A stretch of DNA of 32,048 bases, taken from assembly GCF_004349055.1 (NCBI RefSeq), contig NZ_SMKX01000103.1:1-32048 (forward strand), given 5' to 3'. The stretch comes from Kribbella antibiotica (lineage in GTDB: Bacteria; Actinomycetota; Actinomycetes; Propionibacteriales; Kribbellaceae). The position numbers were made by a program, and so were the translations under genes. Numbering within the stretch: the first letter of the stretch is position 1; each line of letters begins with the position of its first letter. The notes beneath the pieces are model-generated. The model worked only from the letters and a program-made list of their open reading frames with translations. It was not told where the DNA came from and did not search any database. Positions 8,600 to 16,515 of the stretch are shown piece after piece.

Positions 8600-8914
8600 A
8601 TGAAACCCCAGACCTTCGAACTCCTGCGCTACACCGACATCAGCGGCATCTCCGGCACCGGCATCGTCGCTGAAGGCTGTGTCTTCACCGACGGCTCGGT
8701 GGCGCTGCGCTGGCACGGTGCCAACCCATCCACGGCCGTCTGGCCGGACCTGGACTCGATCCTCGCCGTCCACGGCCACTGCGGCGCCACCGTCGTGCGC
8801 TGGCTGGACGTCTCCGAGATGGAGACCGTCCCGGGCACCGACCTGCTGCCCGGCGAGGTCGCGCACATCCTCGCCACCGGCAGGCTCACCCACAAGGCGG
8901 CCGCTTCCGCCTGA
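8600..8914 (+). CDS. Orphan small protein, copy A (paralogue of the product at 20567)
   Basis: This encodes a 104-residue protein of unknown function. Its first 69 residues share about 51 identities with the product at 20567-20902, including SGTG, VAEGC, DGSVALRW, TAVWP and LAVHGH. The even spread of Gly, aromatic and beta-forming residues suggests a compact beta-rich fold. No catalytic motif, membrane segment or signal peptide is visible. The C-terminal 35 residues (from VSEMETVPG on) are unrelated to copy B. The ATG at 8600 was chosen for AAAGGA 4 nt upstream and for matching the start of copy B. It stands alone between hen1 (divergent) and folE (convergent, 27-bp gap). Related short proteins occur in other actinobacteria as I recall, without assigned function. 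Confidence 0.75.
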   Translation: MKPQTFELLRYTDISGISGTGIVAEGCVFTDGSVALRWHGANPSTAVWPDLDSILAVHGHCGATVVRWLDVSEMETVPGTDLLPGEVAHILATGRLTHKAAASA

Positions 8915-8941
8915 TCGCACGACCTTCGGCTGGCCGCCGGA

Positions 8942-9556
8942 CTACGGGGTGAGGCCGGTCAGCGCGAAGAACTCCTGCCGCGAGCTCGGCTTGTCGCGGA
9001 GGATGCCGTGCAGCGAGGACGTGACGGTCCGCGAACCGATCGCCCGCACACCGCGTAGCGACATGCACTGATGCTCGGCCTCGATCACCACACCGACGCC
9101 CTTCGGCGCGAGGTGATCCTGCAGCCAGTCGGCGACCTGCTTGGTCAGCCGCTCCTGAACCTGGAAGTCCCGCGCGAACAGCTCAACCACCCGAGCCAGC
9201 TTCGACAGCCCCAGAATCCGGTCGCCGGGCAGATACCCGACATGCGCGACGCCCTGGAACGGCAGCATGTGGTGCTCACACAGCGACTGGACCGGGATGT
9301 CCTTGGCCAGCACCAGTTCGTCGTACCCCTCGTCGTTCGGGAAGGTCGTCAGCGAGAACTCCCGCGGCGTCAGCATCTCCTCGTAGGCGTGCGCGACGCG
9401 GCGCGGGGTGTCGGCCAGATGCACGCTGTCCGGATCCCGGCCCAGCGCCCGCAGCAGGTCCGCGACCGCGCGCTCGGCGGCCGGCAGATCGATGCGTTCG
9501 CGGCCCGCGACGATCCGCAGCGGCGCAACTGGTTCCAGATCGGCGGAGATCGCCAT
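8942..9556 (-). CDS. folE: GTP cyclohydrolase I (FolE)
   Basis: FolE converts GTP to 7,8-dihydroneopterin triphosphate, the first step of tetrahydrofolate synthesis, in the cytoplasm. The 204-residue product carries the zinc site Cys and His in SLCEHHMLPFQG and the third ligand in HQCMSLRGV, plus GLSKLARVVELFARDFQVQE and the C-terminal SRTVTSSLHGIL. The start ATG at 9556 has AGGGAG 8 nt upstream; an in-frame TTG at 9580 is less likely. Divergent from it is a Cys-containing HTH regulator, with a palindrome between the promoters. There are no other folate genes in the window, so this may be a stand-alone or second copy. Confidence 0.95.
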   Translation of the reverse strand: MAISADLEPVAPLRIVAGRERIDLPAAERAVADLLRALGRDPDSVHLADTPRRVAHAYEEMLTPREFSLTTFPNDEGYDELVLAKDIPVQSLCEHHMLPFQGVAHVGYLPGDRILGLSKLARVVELFARDFQVQERLTKQVADWLQDHLAPKGVGVVIEAEHQCMSLRGVRAIGSRTVTSSLHGILRDKPSSRQEFFALTGLTP

Positions 9557-9589
9557 CGCACTCACTCCCTGAATGGTCAACGAGCGGAC

Positions 9590-9626
9590 ATCATACTGTT
9601 AAGCCAACAGAAGTTGTCGATAGAAT
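9590..9626. promoter_or_regulatory. Divergent folE / SufR-like regulator promoter with palindromic operator
   Basis: The dyad CTGTT-AAGCC-AACAG spans 9596-9610. A minus-strand -10 TATGAT (9595-9590) for folE abuts it. A plus-strand -10 TAGAAT (9621-9626) lies 6 nt before the GTG of the regulator, which predicts a leaderless mRNA. The palindrome therefore sits between the -35 and -10 of both promoters, a place where a bound dimer would block both. Binding by the adjacent regulator is inferred. Confidence 0.5.
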
Positions 9627-9632
9627 CATCTC

Positions 9633-10277
9633 GTGGACAACCGCTGGAAAGCCGTCGCCGCACTCGAGGAGCCCACCCGGCGGCGCCTCTACGAGTACGT
9701 CGTCGCCCAGCCCGGCCCGGTCAGCCGCGACGACGCAGCCACCGCCCTCGGCATCCCGCGCACCACCGCGGCCTTCCACCTCGACCGCCTCACCGACGAG
9801 GGCCTACTCGCCTTCTGCTTCGAGCGCCGTACCGGCCGCACCGGCCCCGGCGCCGGCCGCCCCGCCAAGCTCTACCACCGCTCCGACACCGAGATCGAGA
9901 TCAGCCTCCCCGAGCGCCAGTACGCCGTCGCCGGCCAACTGCTCGCGGCCGCCATCGAAGAGGCCGAGTCCACCGAGAGCTCTCCGCGAGCCGCCCTGGA
10001 CCGCCTCTCCCGCACCTACGGCGAGACTCTCGGCCGCGCCGACGTGCCCCTGATCGATCTCCTCCAGCAGCACGGCTTCGAACCCCACCCCGACGGCGAC
10101 GACATAGCCCTCGCCAACTGCCCCTTCCGCCGCCTGGCCACCGACCACGGCCAACTCATCTGCCACATGAACCTCAACCTCCTAGCCGGCCTCGCCGTAG
10201 GCACCGCCTTCGAAGCCCAACTGGCCCCACAGCCCGGGCACTGCTGTGTCCGTCTCGTAGGCTCAGCACGTGGCTAA
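9633..10277 (+). CDS. SufR-like winged-helix regulator with C-terminal cysteines
   Basis: This 214-residue regulator has an N-terminal winged helix (about 5-65; EEPTRRRLYEYVV, then TTAAFHLDRLTDEGLLA) followed by a basic GPGAGRPAKLYHR wing, as in the ArsR/SufR-like group. The C-terminal domain contains Cys163, Cys177, Cys204 and Cys205 in NCPF, ICHMNLNLLAG and GHCCVRL. That arrangement resembles the three cysteines that hold an Fe-S cluster in SufR, so redox or iron sensing is plausible but unproven. The GTG start follows a TAGAAT box by 6 nt, predicting leaderless translation. It overlaps ybaK by 8 bp and is divergent from folE. Confidence 0.8.
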   Translation: MDNRWKAVAALEEPTRRRLYEYVVAQPGPVSRDDAATALGIPRTTAAFHLDRLTDEGLLAFCFERRTGRTGPGAGRPAKLYHRSDTEIEISLPERQYAVAGQLLAAAIEEAESTESSPRAALDRLSRTYGETLGRADVPLIDLLQQHGFEPHPDGDDIALANCPFRRLATDHGQLICHMNLNLLAGLAVGTAFEAQLAPQPGHCCVRLVGSARG

Positions 10278-10758
10278 GAGCAAGCAGGCGGCGGGGACGC
10301 CGGCGACCGTGGCGCTGACCAAGGCGAAGATTGCGTTCACGACGCATGCGTACGACCACGACCCGGCGGCGAAGTCGTACGGGCTTGAGGCGGCTGAGGC
10401 GCTCGGGCTGGAGCCTGGGCAGGTGTTCAAGACGCTGCTGGTCGAGGTCGACGGGAAGCTGACGGTGGGCGTTGTGCCGGTGGACAGGCAGCTTGATCTG
10501 AAGGCGATCGCGGCCGCGGCCGGTGGGAAGAAGGCCGTGATGGCCGACCCGGCCGCCGCCGAGCGCACCACCGGGTACGTCGTCGGTGGGATCAGCCCGA
10601 TCGGCCAGAAGCGGCCATTGCCGACGGTCGTCGACAGTACGGCGGCCGACCACGCGACTGTCTATGTGTCGGGTGGCCGGCGAGGGCTGGACATCGGTCT
10701 TGCTCCCGCCGACCTGATCACGATCACGAACGCCCGTACGGCGGCTATCGCACGCTGA
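10270..10758 (+). CDS. ybaK: Cys-tRNA(Pro)/Cys-tRNA(Cys) deacylase, YbaK/EbsC family
   Basis: YbaK removes cysteine wrongly attached to tRNA-Pro, acting as a free-standing editing enzyme beside prolyl-tRNA synthetase. The 162-residue product has the family pattern: TKAKIAFTTHAYDHDPAAKSYG near the N-terminus, ALGLEPGQVFKTLLVEVDGK, a conserved Lys in VFKTL, DLKAIAAAAGGKKAVMAD, and the C-terminal VDSTAADHATVYVSGGRRGLD. The GTG start lies inside the end of the upstream regulator gene (8-bp overlap), so the two are probably cotranscribed. Its last 14 bp overlap the convergent GH32 gene. Confidence 0.93.
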   Translation: MAKSKQAAGTPATVALTKAKIAFTTHAYDHDPAAKSYGLEAAEALGLEPGQVFKTLLVEVDGKLTVGVVPVDRQLDLKAIAAAAGGKKAVMADPAAAERTTGYVVGGISPIGQKRPLPTVVDSTAADHATVYVSGGRRGLDIGLAPADLITITNARTAAIAR

Positions 10759-12580
10759 CGTTCTGGACCAGCGCGGTCCCGTTGTAGACGTTCATCCCGA
10801 ACTGGCCCGACTTGTGTTCGGTGTCGACGGCGTCGATGACTTGCTTGCCGTCCAGCGACACCTTGATGTTCGAACCGGCGGTCTGCACGGTGAAGTGGTA
10901 GTTCCGACCGCGCTCGACCTGCAGGGGCACGGTCGCGATGTCCCGACCCGGTCGCCACAGCTTCACGACATTGGCCGACGCGTCGACGTTCACCGTGTAG
11001 TGCTGCGAAGCGTCCTTGGTCGCCCGGAAGGTCAGCGCGGCCGCGACACCGTCGACCAGCCGCACGTCGCCATCCAGGGTGAAGTCCGCACCGCTCGCCG
11101 TACTGAGGTAGAAGGCGTCGCCGGGCGACTTGCCTTGTTTGCCGTCGGCAACGTCTGCCCACTGACCACGAGCGGCATACCAGGGGCCGTTCAGGTTGGT
11201 GTGCAGCGTCGCCTCGCCGAGCGGCCGCCAGATCGAGGCGAGCTCGTGGATCGTCAGCGAGTCGAGCCGGAGCCGGCCCTCGGTGAAGAGTTCGAGACCG
11301 TCGCCACCAGGCAGGCCGTCAAAGTTGACGTTGTAGCTCTGGTAGACCTCGCCGTCGTTGCCGAAGACATCGAGTTGGCCACGATCAACGAGCAGCCGCA
11401 CGCGAACTTTGCCACCGCTCGGCTTCAACGCAACCCCGTTCAGCTGCTGCGCGCGGGCGTCGTACGCGATCTCGCGGTCGAACCATCCCCCAGACCCGGT
11501 GTGCAACCGGAACCCGAAGCGCTGAACATCCCGTACGTCGACCACCACCTCGAGCTCGTAGGTGTTGACCCGCACCCCGGACAGCAGTTCGCGGGCAGCC
11601 TTCGAATCCAGGCTCAGGTTCTTCCAGGTCCGCGTATTCTCCCGCAACGTGTCGATCTCCGGGACCGGAGCACTGACCACACGGATGCCATCAGCGGTCC
11701 GCCGCAGCTTCAGGTCGACCGCGAACGAGGCGTTACCGGTCCAGATCGAGCCCGAGTTCTCGCCCTGCCAGGCCATCGACACAACGCGATCGCCCTTGAG
11801 GTTCGAGAAGTTCAGCGCCGCGTAATACCCGGCTCCGGCGTGCGTAGCGGTCTGGTTGATCTTCTGCGGCGCAGTCCAGTCGCTGTGGAACGCCGTACCG
11901 TCCCAGGAGCCAACGTAGTACTCACCACTACCGGCATGCAGAACCCAGTGATAGCTGCCGTCCAGCGGCATCCGGATCATGTTCGGGCACTCGAACAACC
12001 AGCCGGCCGTGAACCGTGAGGCGAACGACCACCGCAGCAAGTCATGCGAGGTGAAGAAGTCCACTCCGTTGCCCCCGGCATCGGACCAGACGACCATCCC
12101 CCACTTCTGCGACACCGGATCCCAGAACACCTTGGGATCACGACTGTCACCAGCCGGTACGACGACCTTCCGGCCACCGTCGTACGTCTGGAAGGTGTTT
12201 CCGCCGTCCAGACTGTAGAAAACCGTCACCCCGCGAGTCCCGGAGTACACGAGGATCGGGTCGTGGTCGCCGTTCTTCAACCCACTGACGTTGCCGCAGT
12301 CAACGACTCCACCACCCGACCACAGATCACCCGGATGGATCGACGGGTCAAGCGCGATCGGCCGCTGCTGCCAATGCACGAGGTCCGTGCTCGTCGCGTG
12401 GCCCCAATGCATCGTGTCCCAGTGCAGAGCATTCGGGGCATGCTGGAAGTAGAGGTGATACACGCCGCGGTAGTACAGCGGCGCGTTCGGATCGTTCATC
12501 CAACCGCTGCGAGGGCTGAAGTGAAACTGCCCGCGGTTGTCTTCTTGGTAGTTCGTACCGGCGTAAGGAAATGAATTCAT
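10745..12580 (-). CDS. Glycoside hydrolase family 32 (fructosidase/levanase type) with C-terminal beta-sandwich, no signal peptide
   Basis: This 611-residue enzyme hydrolyses beta-fructosyl bonds in substrates such as sucrose, levan or inulin oligomers. The GH32 triad is complete: nucleophile Asp30 in GWMNDPNAP, Asp148 in SRDPKVFW (transition-state stabiliser) and acid/base Glu197 in FECPNM. The five-bladed propeller is followed by the GH32 beta-sandwich (about 300-440) and a further beta-rich domain (about 445-611, LamG/DUF1080-like). Secreted levanases are built this way, yet no signal peptide precedes MNSFPYAGTNYQ. The ATG overlaps the TGA of the ATPase gene (ATGA), so the start is well fixed and the enzyme should act in the cytoplasm on imported sugar. 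It is last in the transporter operon. Confidence 0.9.
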   Translation of the reverse strand: MNSFPYAGTNYQEDNRGQFHFSPRSGWMNDPNAPLYYRGVYHLYFQHAPNALHWDTMHWGHATSTDLVHWQQRPIALDPSIHPGDLWSGGGVVDCGNVSGLKNGDHDPILVYSGTRGVTVFYSLDGGNTFQTYDGGRKVVVPAGDSRDPKVFWDPVSQKWGMVVWSDAGGNGVDFFTSHDLLRWSFASRFTAGWLFECPNMIRMPLDGSYHWVLHAGSGEYYVGSWDGTAFHSDWTAPQKINQTATHAGAGYYAALNFSNLKGDRVVSMAWQGENSGSIWTGNASFAVDLKLRRTADGIRVVSAPVPEIDTLRENTRTWKNLSLDSKAARELLSGVRVNTYELEVVVDVRDVQRFGFRLHTGSGGWFDREIAYDARAQQLNGVALKPSGGKVRVRLLVDRGQLDVFGNDGEVYQSYNVNFDGLPGGDGLELFTEGRLRLDSLTIHELASIWRPLGEATLHTNLNGPWYAARGQWADVADGKQGKSPGDAFYLSTASGADFTLDGDVRLVDGVAAALTFRATKDASQHYTVNVDASANVVKLWRPGRDIATVPLQVERGRNYHFTVQTAGSNIKVSLDGKQVIDAVDTEHKSGQFGMNVYNGTALVQNVSVR

Positions 12581-13371
12581 GAGTCCACCAGGTTGGGCGG
12601 GGCGTCTGGGTCGCCGGGACGCAAGGCCCCGGTCATGAGAGAGACCACCTGGCTCATCGACGCGTCCGCCGGACGTACGACGGCAGTGCGGCGGCCGAGC
12701 CGGTGGACGTGGATACGGTCGGCGATCTCGAACACCTGCGGCATGTCGTGACTGATCAGCACCACCGGCAGTCCGCGGTCGCGGATCCGCCGGATCAGGT
12801 CGAGCACCTGGCCGGACTCCTTCACCCCGAGCGCGGCGGTCGGCTCGTCCATGATCACGATCTTGCTGCCGAACATCGCCGCCCGGGCGACGGCGACAGC
12901 CTGGCGCTGGCCACCGGACAGCGTCTCGACCAGCTGGCCGATGTGCTGCACGGTTTCGATGCCCAGGGCATCCAGTTGGTCCTGGGCCTGCGACCGCATC
13001 GCGTTGCGGTCGAGCAACCGGAACACACTGCCCAACGGCCCGGTACGGCGTACTTCGCGGCCGAGGAACAGGTTCGTGGCGATGTCCATCGCGGGGGCGA
13101 GGGCCAGCGTCTGATGAACGGTCTCGATTCCGGCGTGCCGGGCATCGAGCGGCGAGTGGAAATGTGTCTCCACCCCGTCCAGCAGAACCGTGCCTTCGTC
13201 CGGGATCAGAGCTCCGGACAGAGCCTTGATCAGGCTGGACTTGCCGGCACCGTTGTCGCCAACCACGGCCAGCACCTCACCGGCGTCCAGGTCGAAGTCG
13301 GCACCGTCGATCGCGGTCACCTGGCCGTAGCGCTTCACCAGCCCACGGGCCTGCAGAGCGGGTGTCGTCAT
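12577..13371 (-). CDS. Sugar ABC transporter ATP-binding protein (FrcA-like)
   Basis: This is a 264-residue single-domain ATPase of the CUT2 sugar importers, resembling fructose FrcA rather than the double-length RbsA. It has Walker A GDNGAGKSS, signature LSGGQRQAVAVARA, Walker B IVIMDEPTAALG and the H-loop ISHDM. The ATG at 13371 is chosen because it overlaps the permease stop (ATGA) and gives the normal N-terminus MTTPALQARGLVKRYG; a longer frame upstream is an out-of-frame read of the permease gene. It is cotranscribed with the permease, the binding protein and a GH32 enzyme, which points to fructose or a fructoside as substrate. Confidence 0.92.
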   Translation of the reverse strand: MTTPALQARGLVKRYGQVTAIDGADFDLDAGEVLAVVGDNGAGKSSLIKALSGALIPDEGTVLLDGVETHFHSPLDARHAGIETVHQTLALAPAMDIATNLFLGREVRRTGPLGSVFRLLDRNAMRSQAQDQLDALGIETVQHIGQLVETLSGGQRQAVAVARAAMFGSKIVIMDEPTAALGVKESGQVLDLIRRIRDRGLPVVLISHDMPQVFEIADRIHVHRLGRRTAVVRPADASMSQVVSLMTGALRPGDPDAPPNLVDS

Positions 13372-14354
13372 CGGGACCTCCTCCGAACGACCTGGTCGAA
13401 GGCGACGGCGGCGATCACGAGAACGCCGGTCGCGACATCCTGGTACAGGCTGTCGATCCCCGCCTGGGTCAGACCACTGCGGAGGACCGCGACGATCAGC
13501 GCACCAACCACCGTGCCCATCACACTGCCCCGGCCACCGAACAGGCTGGTGCCACCAATGACGACGGCGGTGATGCTGTCCAGGTTGCCGGTCTGGAAGG
13601 CGTTCGGGTCCGCGTTCGGGATCCTGCCGAGCGCCTGCCAAGCGGCGAAGGCATAGATCACGCCGGCCACCAGGTAGACGCTGAAACGGGTCCGGCCGAC
13701 CCGGATACCAGTCAGCCGGGCCGCCTCGGGATCGTTGCCCAGGGCATACACATGACGGCCCCAAGCGGTCCGGGTGAGCGCGTACCAGGTGACCGCGAAC
13801 ATCACCACGGCGAGCGTCATACCGTGGGTCACTTTGATTTGGCCGAAGAGATAACCGCCCTGGCCGAGAATGCCGAGCAGGTTGTCGGTGACCGGGTACG
13901 AGTTGCCCTCGGAGTACAGGCGGCCGGCCGCGAGGATGACCGTCAGCATGCCGAGCGTGACGATGAACGGTGGCAGGTTGAGCATCGTGACCAGCCCACC
14001 GGAGATCGCGCCGAGGGCCGCACAGACGAGGAAACCGGCGATCAGCGCGACCACCGAGTTGCTGCCGTTGATCACCAGCCGCGCCAGCACCATCGTGCCC
14101 AGCACCATGATCGCCGCGTTCGCGAGGTCGATGCCGCCGGTCAGCACGATCAGCGTCTGGCCCAGCGCGAGCGTCGCCACCACGAGCGACTGCTGCACCA
14201 CCAGCGAAAGATTGTCGACGGTCAGGAAGGTCGAAGTCGTCGCCGAGAACACGATCATCGCCAGAATCAGCGCAGCAAGCGGTCCCAGCGCGGGGTTGTG
14301 CAGAAGCGCTTCGGTCGATCGGTTCCGGAGCGACGGGGTTGCTGTTTCGCTCAC
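13368..14354 (-). CDS. Sugar ABC transporter permease (FrcC/RbsC-like, CUT2)
   Basis: This 328-residue inner-membrane permease has about eight to ten hydrophobic segments. It shows the CUT2 landmarks VVATLALGQTLIVLTGGIDL, GLVTMLNLPPFIVTLGML and the cytoplasmic coupling loop GNDPEAARLTGIRVGRTRFS, followed by VVIGGTSLFGGRGSVMGTVVGA. The start is GTG at 14354, one nucleotide after the binding-protein stop, so it is translated from the same mRNA. It forms the channel for the sugar delivered by the lipoprotein upstream, driven by the ATPase downstream. Confidence 0.92.
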   Translation of the reverse strand: MSETATPSLRNRSTEALLHNPALGPLAALILAMIVFSATTSTFLTVDNLSLVVQQSLVVATLALGQTLIVLTGGIDLANAAIMVLGTMVLARLVINGSNSVVALIAGFLVCAALGAISGGLVTMLNLPPFIVTLGMLTVILAAGRLYSEGNSYPVTDNLLGILGQGGYLFGQIKVTHGMTLAVVMFAVTWYALTRTAWGRHVYALGNDPEAARLTGIRVGRTRFSVYLVAGVIYAFAAWQALGRIPNADPNAFQTGNLDSITAVVIGGTSLFGGRGSVMGTVVGALIVAVLRSGLTQAGIDSLYQDVATGVLVIAAVAFDQVVRRRSR

Positions 14355-14355
14355 C

Positions 14356-15357
14356 TCAGCCCCAGCAGTTCTCGGCGCCCCAGGCGGTGTCCTTGCTGTC
14401 CAGCCCTGGGAGCGGCTTGTCGGTGATCAGCTGGGCGCCGGTGTCCTGGAAGCCGGTCGGCTTCGTGCCGTCCTTGGCGAAGGCGACGACTGCGTCAACG
14501 CCTTGCTCGGCCATCTTCTTCGGGAACTGCATGACCGTGGCCAGGTACTTACCGGCCTTCACGTCGGCGACACCCTGACAACCGCCGTCGATCGAGCCGA
14601 CCGCCACCTTGCTGGTCAGGCCCTTCGCGGCCAACGCGGCTACGGCGCCACGAGCAGCGGGCTCGTTCAGCGTGTAGACCGCGTTGACCGTCGCGTCGCG
14701 CTGGAGCAGGTTCTCCATCGCGGCCTGGGCCTTGTTCTGGTCGCCGTTGGTCGGGGCGGCCCCGATGATCGCCGGGTCACCGTCCTTCAGACCCATCCCC
14801 TGCAAGAAGCCCTTGTGACGCTGCTCGTCGACCGTCCCACCCGGCGTACCGTCCATCATCAGCAGCTTCGGCGGGGTCGACCCGAGCGTTGCCTTGATGT
14901 ACTTGCCTTCCAGCTCCCCCGCGGTCGTGTTGTTGGTCGCGTACGTCGCGTCGACCGCATCCTTGGGGTCGGTCTCGGTGTCGAGGGCGATCACCAGAAC
15001 GCCCTTTTCCTTGGCCTGTTTGAGCGCCCCGAGGATGCCGGTGGAGTTGCTCGGCGTGATCAGGATGCCCTTGACGCCCTGCTGGACCAGGTTCTCGATC
15101 GCGGCGACCTGGCCCTCGTTGTCGCCGTCGAACTTGCCGGCCACTGCGATCACCTCGGCCCCCGACGTACCGGCGTGCGCCTTGGCGGACTCGCGCAGCT
15201 TGACGAAGTACGGGTTGGTGTCGGTCTTGGTGACGAGGCCGATCTTGACCGGACCGCTGCTCGCACCACCGCCGCCGCTCCCGGACTTGGTCTGCGTACA
15301 CGCTGCGGTGGCCAGCACGGCCACGGTCAGCAGGACGACGGGGACGGTTTTTCTCAC
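14356..15357 (-). CDS. Sugar ABC transporter substrate-binding lipoprotein (FrcB-like)
   Basis: This 333-residue periplasmic-binding-protein type receptor is anchored by a lipid: the signal VRKTVPVVLLTVAVLATAAC ends in a lipobox Cys at residue 20, followed by a Ser/Gly-rich linker. The mature part has the ribose/fructose-binder pattern KIGLVTKTDTNPYFVKLRE, ENLVQQGVKGILITPSNSTG, VIALDTETDP and DGGCQGVADVKAGKYLATV. The GTG at 15357 has GGAGGG about 7 nt upstream, so the longer frame is rejected. It is first in the operon and faces a LacI gene across a double operator. Fructose is the likely ligand given the GH32 neighbour, but oligofructoside or another sugar is possible. Confidence 0.92.
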   Translation of the reverse strand: MRKTVPVVLLTVAVLATAACTQTKSGSGGGGASSGPVKIGLVTKTDTNPYFVKLRESAKAHAGTSGAEVIAVAGKFDGDNEGQVAAIENLVQQGVKGILITPSNSTGILGALKQAKEKGVLVIALDTETDPKDAVDATYATNNTTAGELEGKYIKATLGSTPPKLLMMDGTPGGTVDEQRHKGFLQGMGLKDGDPAIIGAAPTNGDQNKAQAAMENLLQRDATVNAVYTLNEPAARGAVAALAAKGLTSKVAVGSIDGGCQGVADVKAGKYLATVMQFPKKMAEQGVDAVVAFAKDGTKPTGFQDTGAQLITDKPLPGLDSKDTAWGAENCWG

Positions 15358-15457
15358 GGGTCTGCCCTCCGGAGCAAATGTGTCAGCCCGCGCCACCAGG
15401 ACCCGGGCGCGGGGGTCTGACACCGGAAGGTAGACCAGGGCGAACACTGGTTTCCTG

Positions 15458-15481
15458 CTTTGCGCAAAGACTTGCGCAAAG
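15458..15481. promoter_or_regulatory. Double LacI-type operator between sugar operon and regulator
   Basis: CTTTGCGCAAAG (15458-15469) is a perfect 12-bp palindrome, and CTTGCGCAAAG (15471-15481) repeats its core TTGCGCAA. The centres are 12 bp apart, a little over one helical turn. LacI-family sites typically have a central CG step like these. The pair lies 27 nt before the likely start of the LacI gene and 100 nt before the binding-protein gene, so it can control both. Confidence 0.7.
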
Positions 15482-15507
15482 CACTCTGGGCAACGACCAT
15501 ACGACGA

Positions 15508-16515
15508 ATGGTCACCATGACCGAGGTCGCTCGTGCTGCCGGAGTGTCGGTCAGCACGGTTTCGCACGTGGTCAACGGCACCCGGCTGGTGGCCACCGCG
15601 ACGCGGGAGCGAGTCCAGCACGCGATGGACATGCTCGGCTATCAGCACCAGCCGACCGCGCGCTCGCTGTCGGCCGGCACCAACCGGACGATCGGCCTGG
15701 CGATCACGGTGGCCACCAATCCGTACTGGGTGGAGCTCATCCAGGGCATCGACCGCGAGGCCACCCGGGCCGGACTGAACCTGATCATCGTCGACACCCG
15801 CGACGACGCCCGGCACGAGTCGGTGGCCGTCGCGAATTTACTTGCCCACCGCATCGAAGGTCTGATCACCGCCCCGGCCGACGGCTGGCGCGAGCTGACA
15901 CTGCCGATGCTGCGCGACCATGCGCTGCCCTACGTCCTGGTGGACCGGATCACGCCCGATCTGCGGGTCGACCAGGTCGGCGTCGAGAACGAGGCGGCCA
16001 CGATCGCGATCATCGACCACCTGATCTCGCTCGGGCACACCCGGATCGGCATGCTGAGCGGCATTCCCGGTCTGTCGACCAGCACCGAGCGGGTGCACGG
16101 CTACCACGCGGCTCACCAGCGGGCCGGTCTGCCGGTCGACCCAGAGCTGATCCTGGTCGGGTCGTCGACCACCGACGGCGGCCGGAAGGCCACCTGGGAG
16201 TTGCTCCAGTTCGACGACCGGCCGACCGCATTGTTTGCCGCGAACAACAGTATGGCCATCGGCGCCTTGGCCGCGCTCAGTGCCGCCGGGGTGAAAGTCC
16301 CTGCAGACATGGCGTTAACGGCCTTCGATGACTTCCCCTGGGCCGACCTGTTCAGCCCAGGCCTGACCACCGTGGCCCAACCGTCCGCGGCAATCGGTGC
16401 CCGGGCTGTCCAGCTGCTACTGCGCCGGATGAACGATCCGGACGCGCCTCCGCAGACCGTTCGGTTGCCTGCGGAGATCATGCATCGTCAGTCCTGCGGT
16501 TGCGTCAGCCGGTAA
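15508..16515 (+). CDS. LacI family transcriptional regulator of the sugar operon
   Basis: The product is about 335 residues. The N-terminal HTH reads MVTMTEVARAAGVSVSTVSH with the hinge helix region TRERVQHAMDMLGYQ, and the effector domain resembles ribose-type binders (TIGLAITVATNPYWVELIQG, the conserved TALFAANNSMAIGAL, TAFDDFPWADLFSPGLTTV). It ends with a short Cys pair, QSCGCVSR. The ATG at 15508 is preferred; 15517 is equally possible. A longer in-frame version starting at a TTG at 15460 would place the double operator inside the coding region and is unlikely. No Shine-Dalgarno is evident. It probably represses the divergent transporter/GH32 operon and itself, released by a fructose-like sugar. 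Its end overlaps the phospholipase gene by 11 bp. Confidence 0.92.
   Translation: MVTMTEVARAAGVSVSTVSHVVNGTRLVATATRERVQHAMDMLGYQHQPTARSLSAGTNRTIGLAITVATNPYWVELIQGIDREATRAGLNLIIVDTRDDARHESVAVANLLAHRIEGLITAPADGWRELTLPMLRDHALPYVLVDRITPDLRVDQVGVENEAATIAIIDHLISLGHTRIGMLSGIPGLSTSTERVHGYHAAHQRAGLPVDPELILVGSSTTDGGRKATWELLQFDDRPTALFAANNSMAIGALAALSAAGVKVPADMALTAFDDFPWADLFSPGLTTVAQPSAAIGARAVQLLLRRMNDPDAPPQTVRLPAEIMHRQSCGCVSR

Noticed and set aside
15460..15507. N-terminal extension of the LacI regulator starting at TTG 15460
   Set aside because: It would be encoded by the double operator itself and precede the normal HTH start; family members begin near MVTMTEVARAAG.
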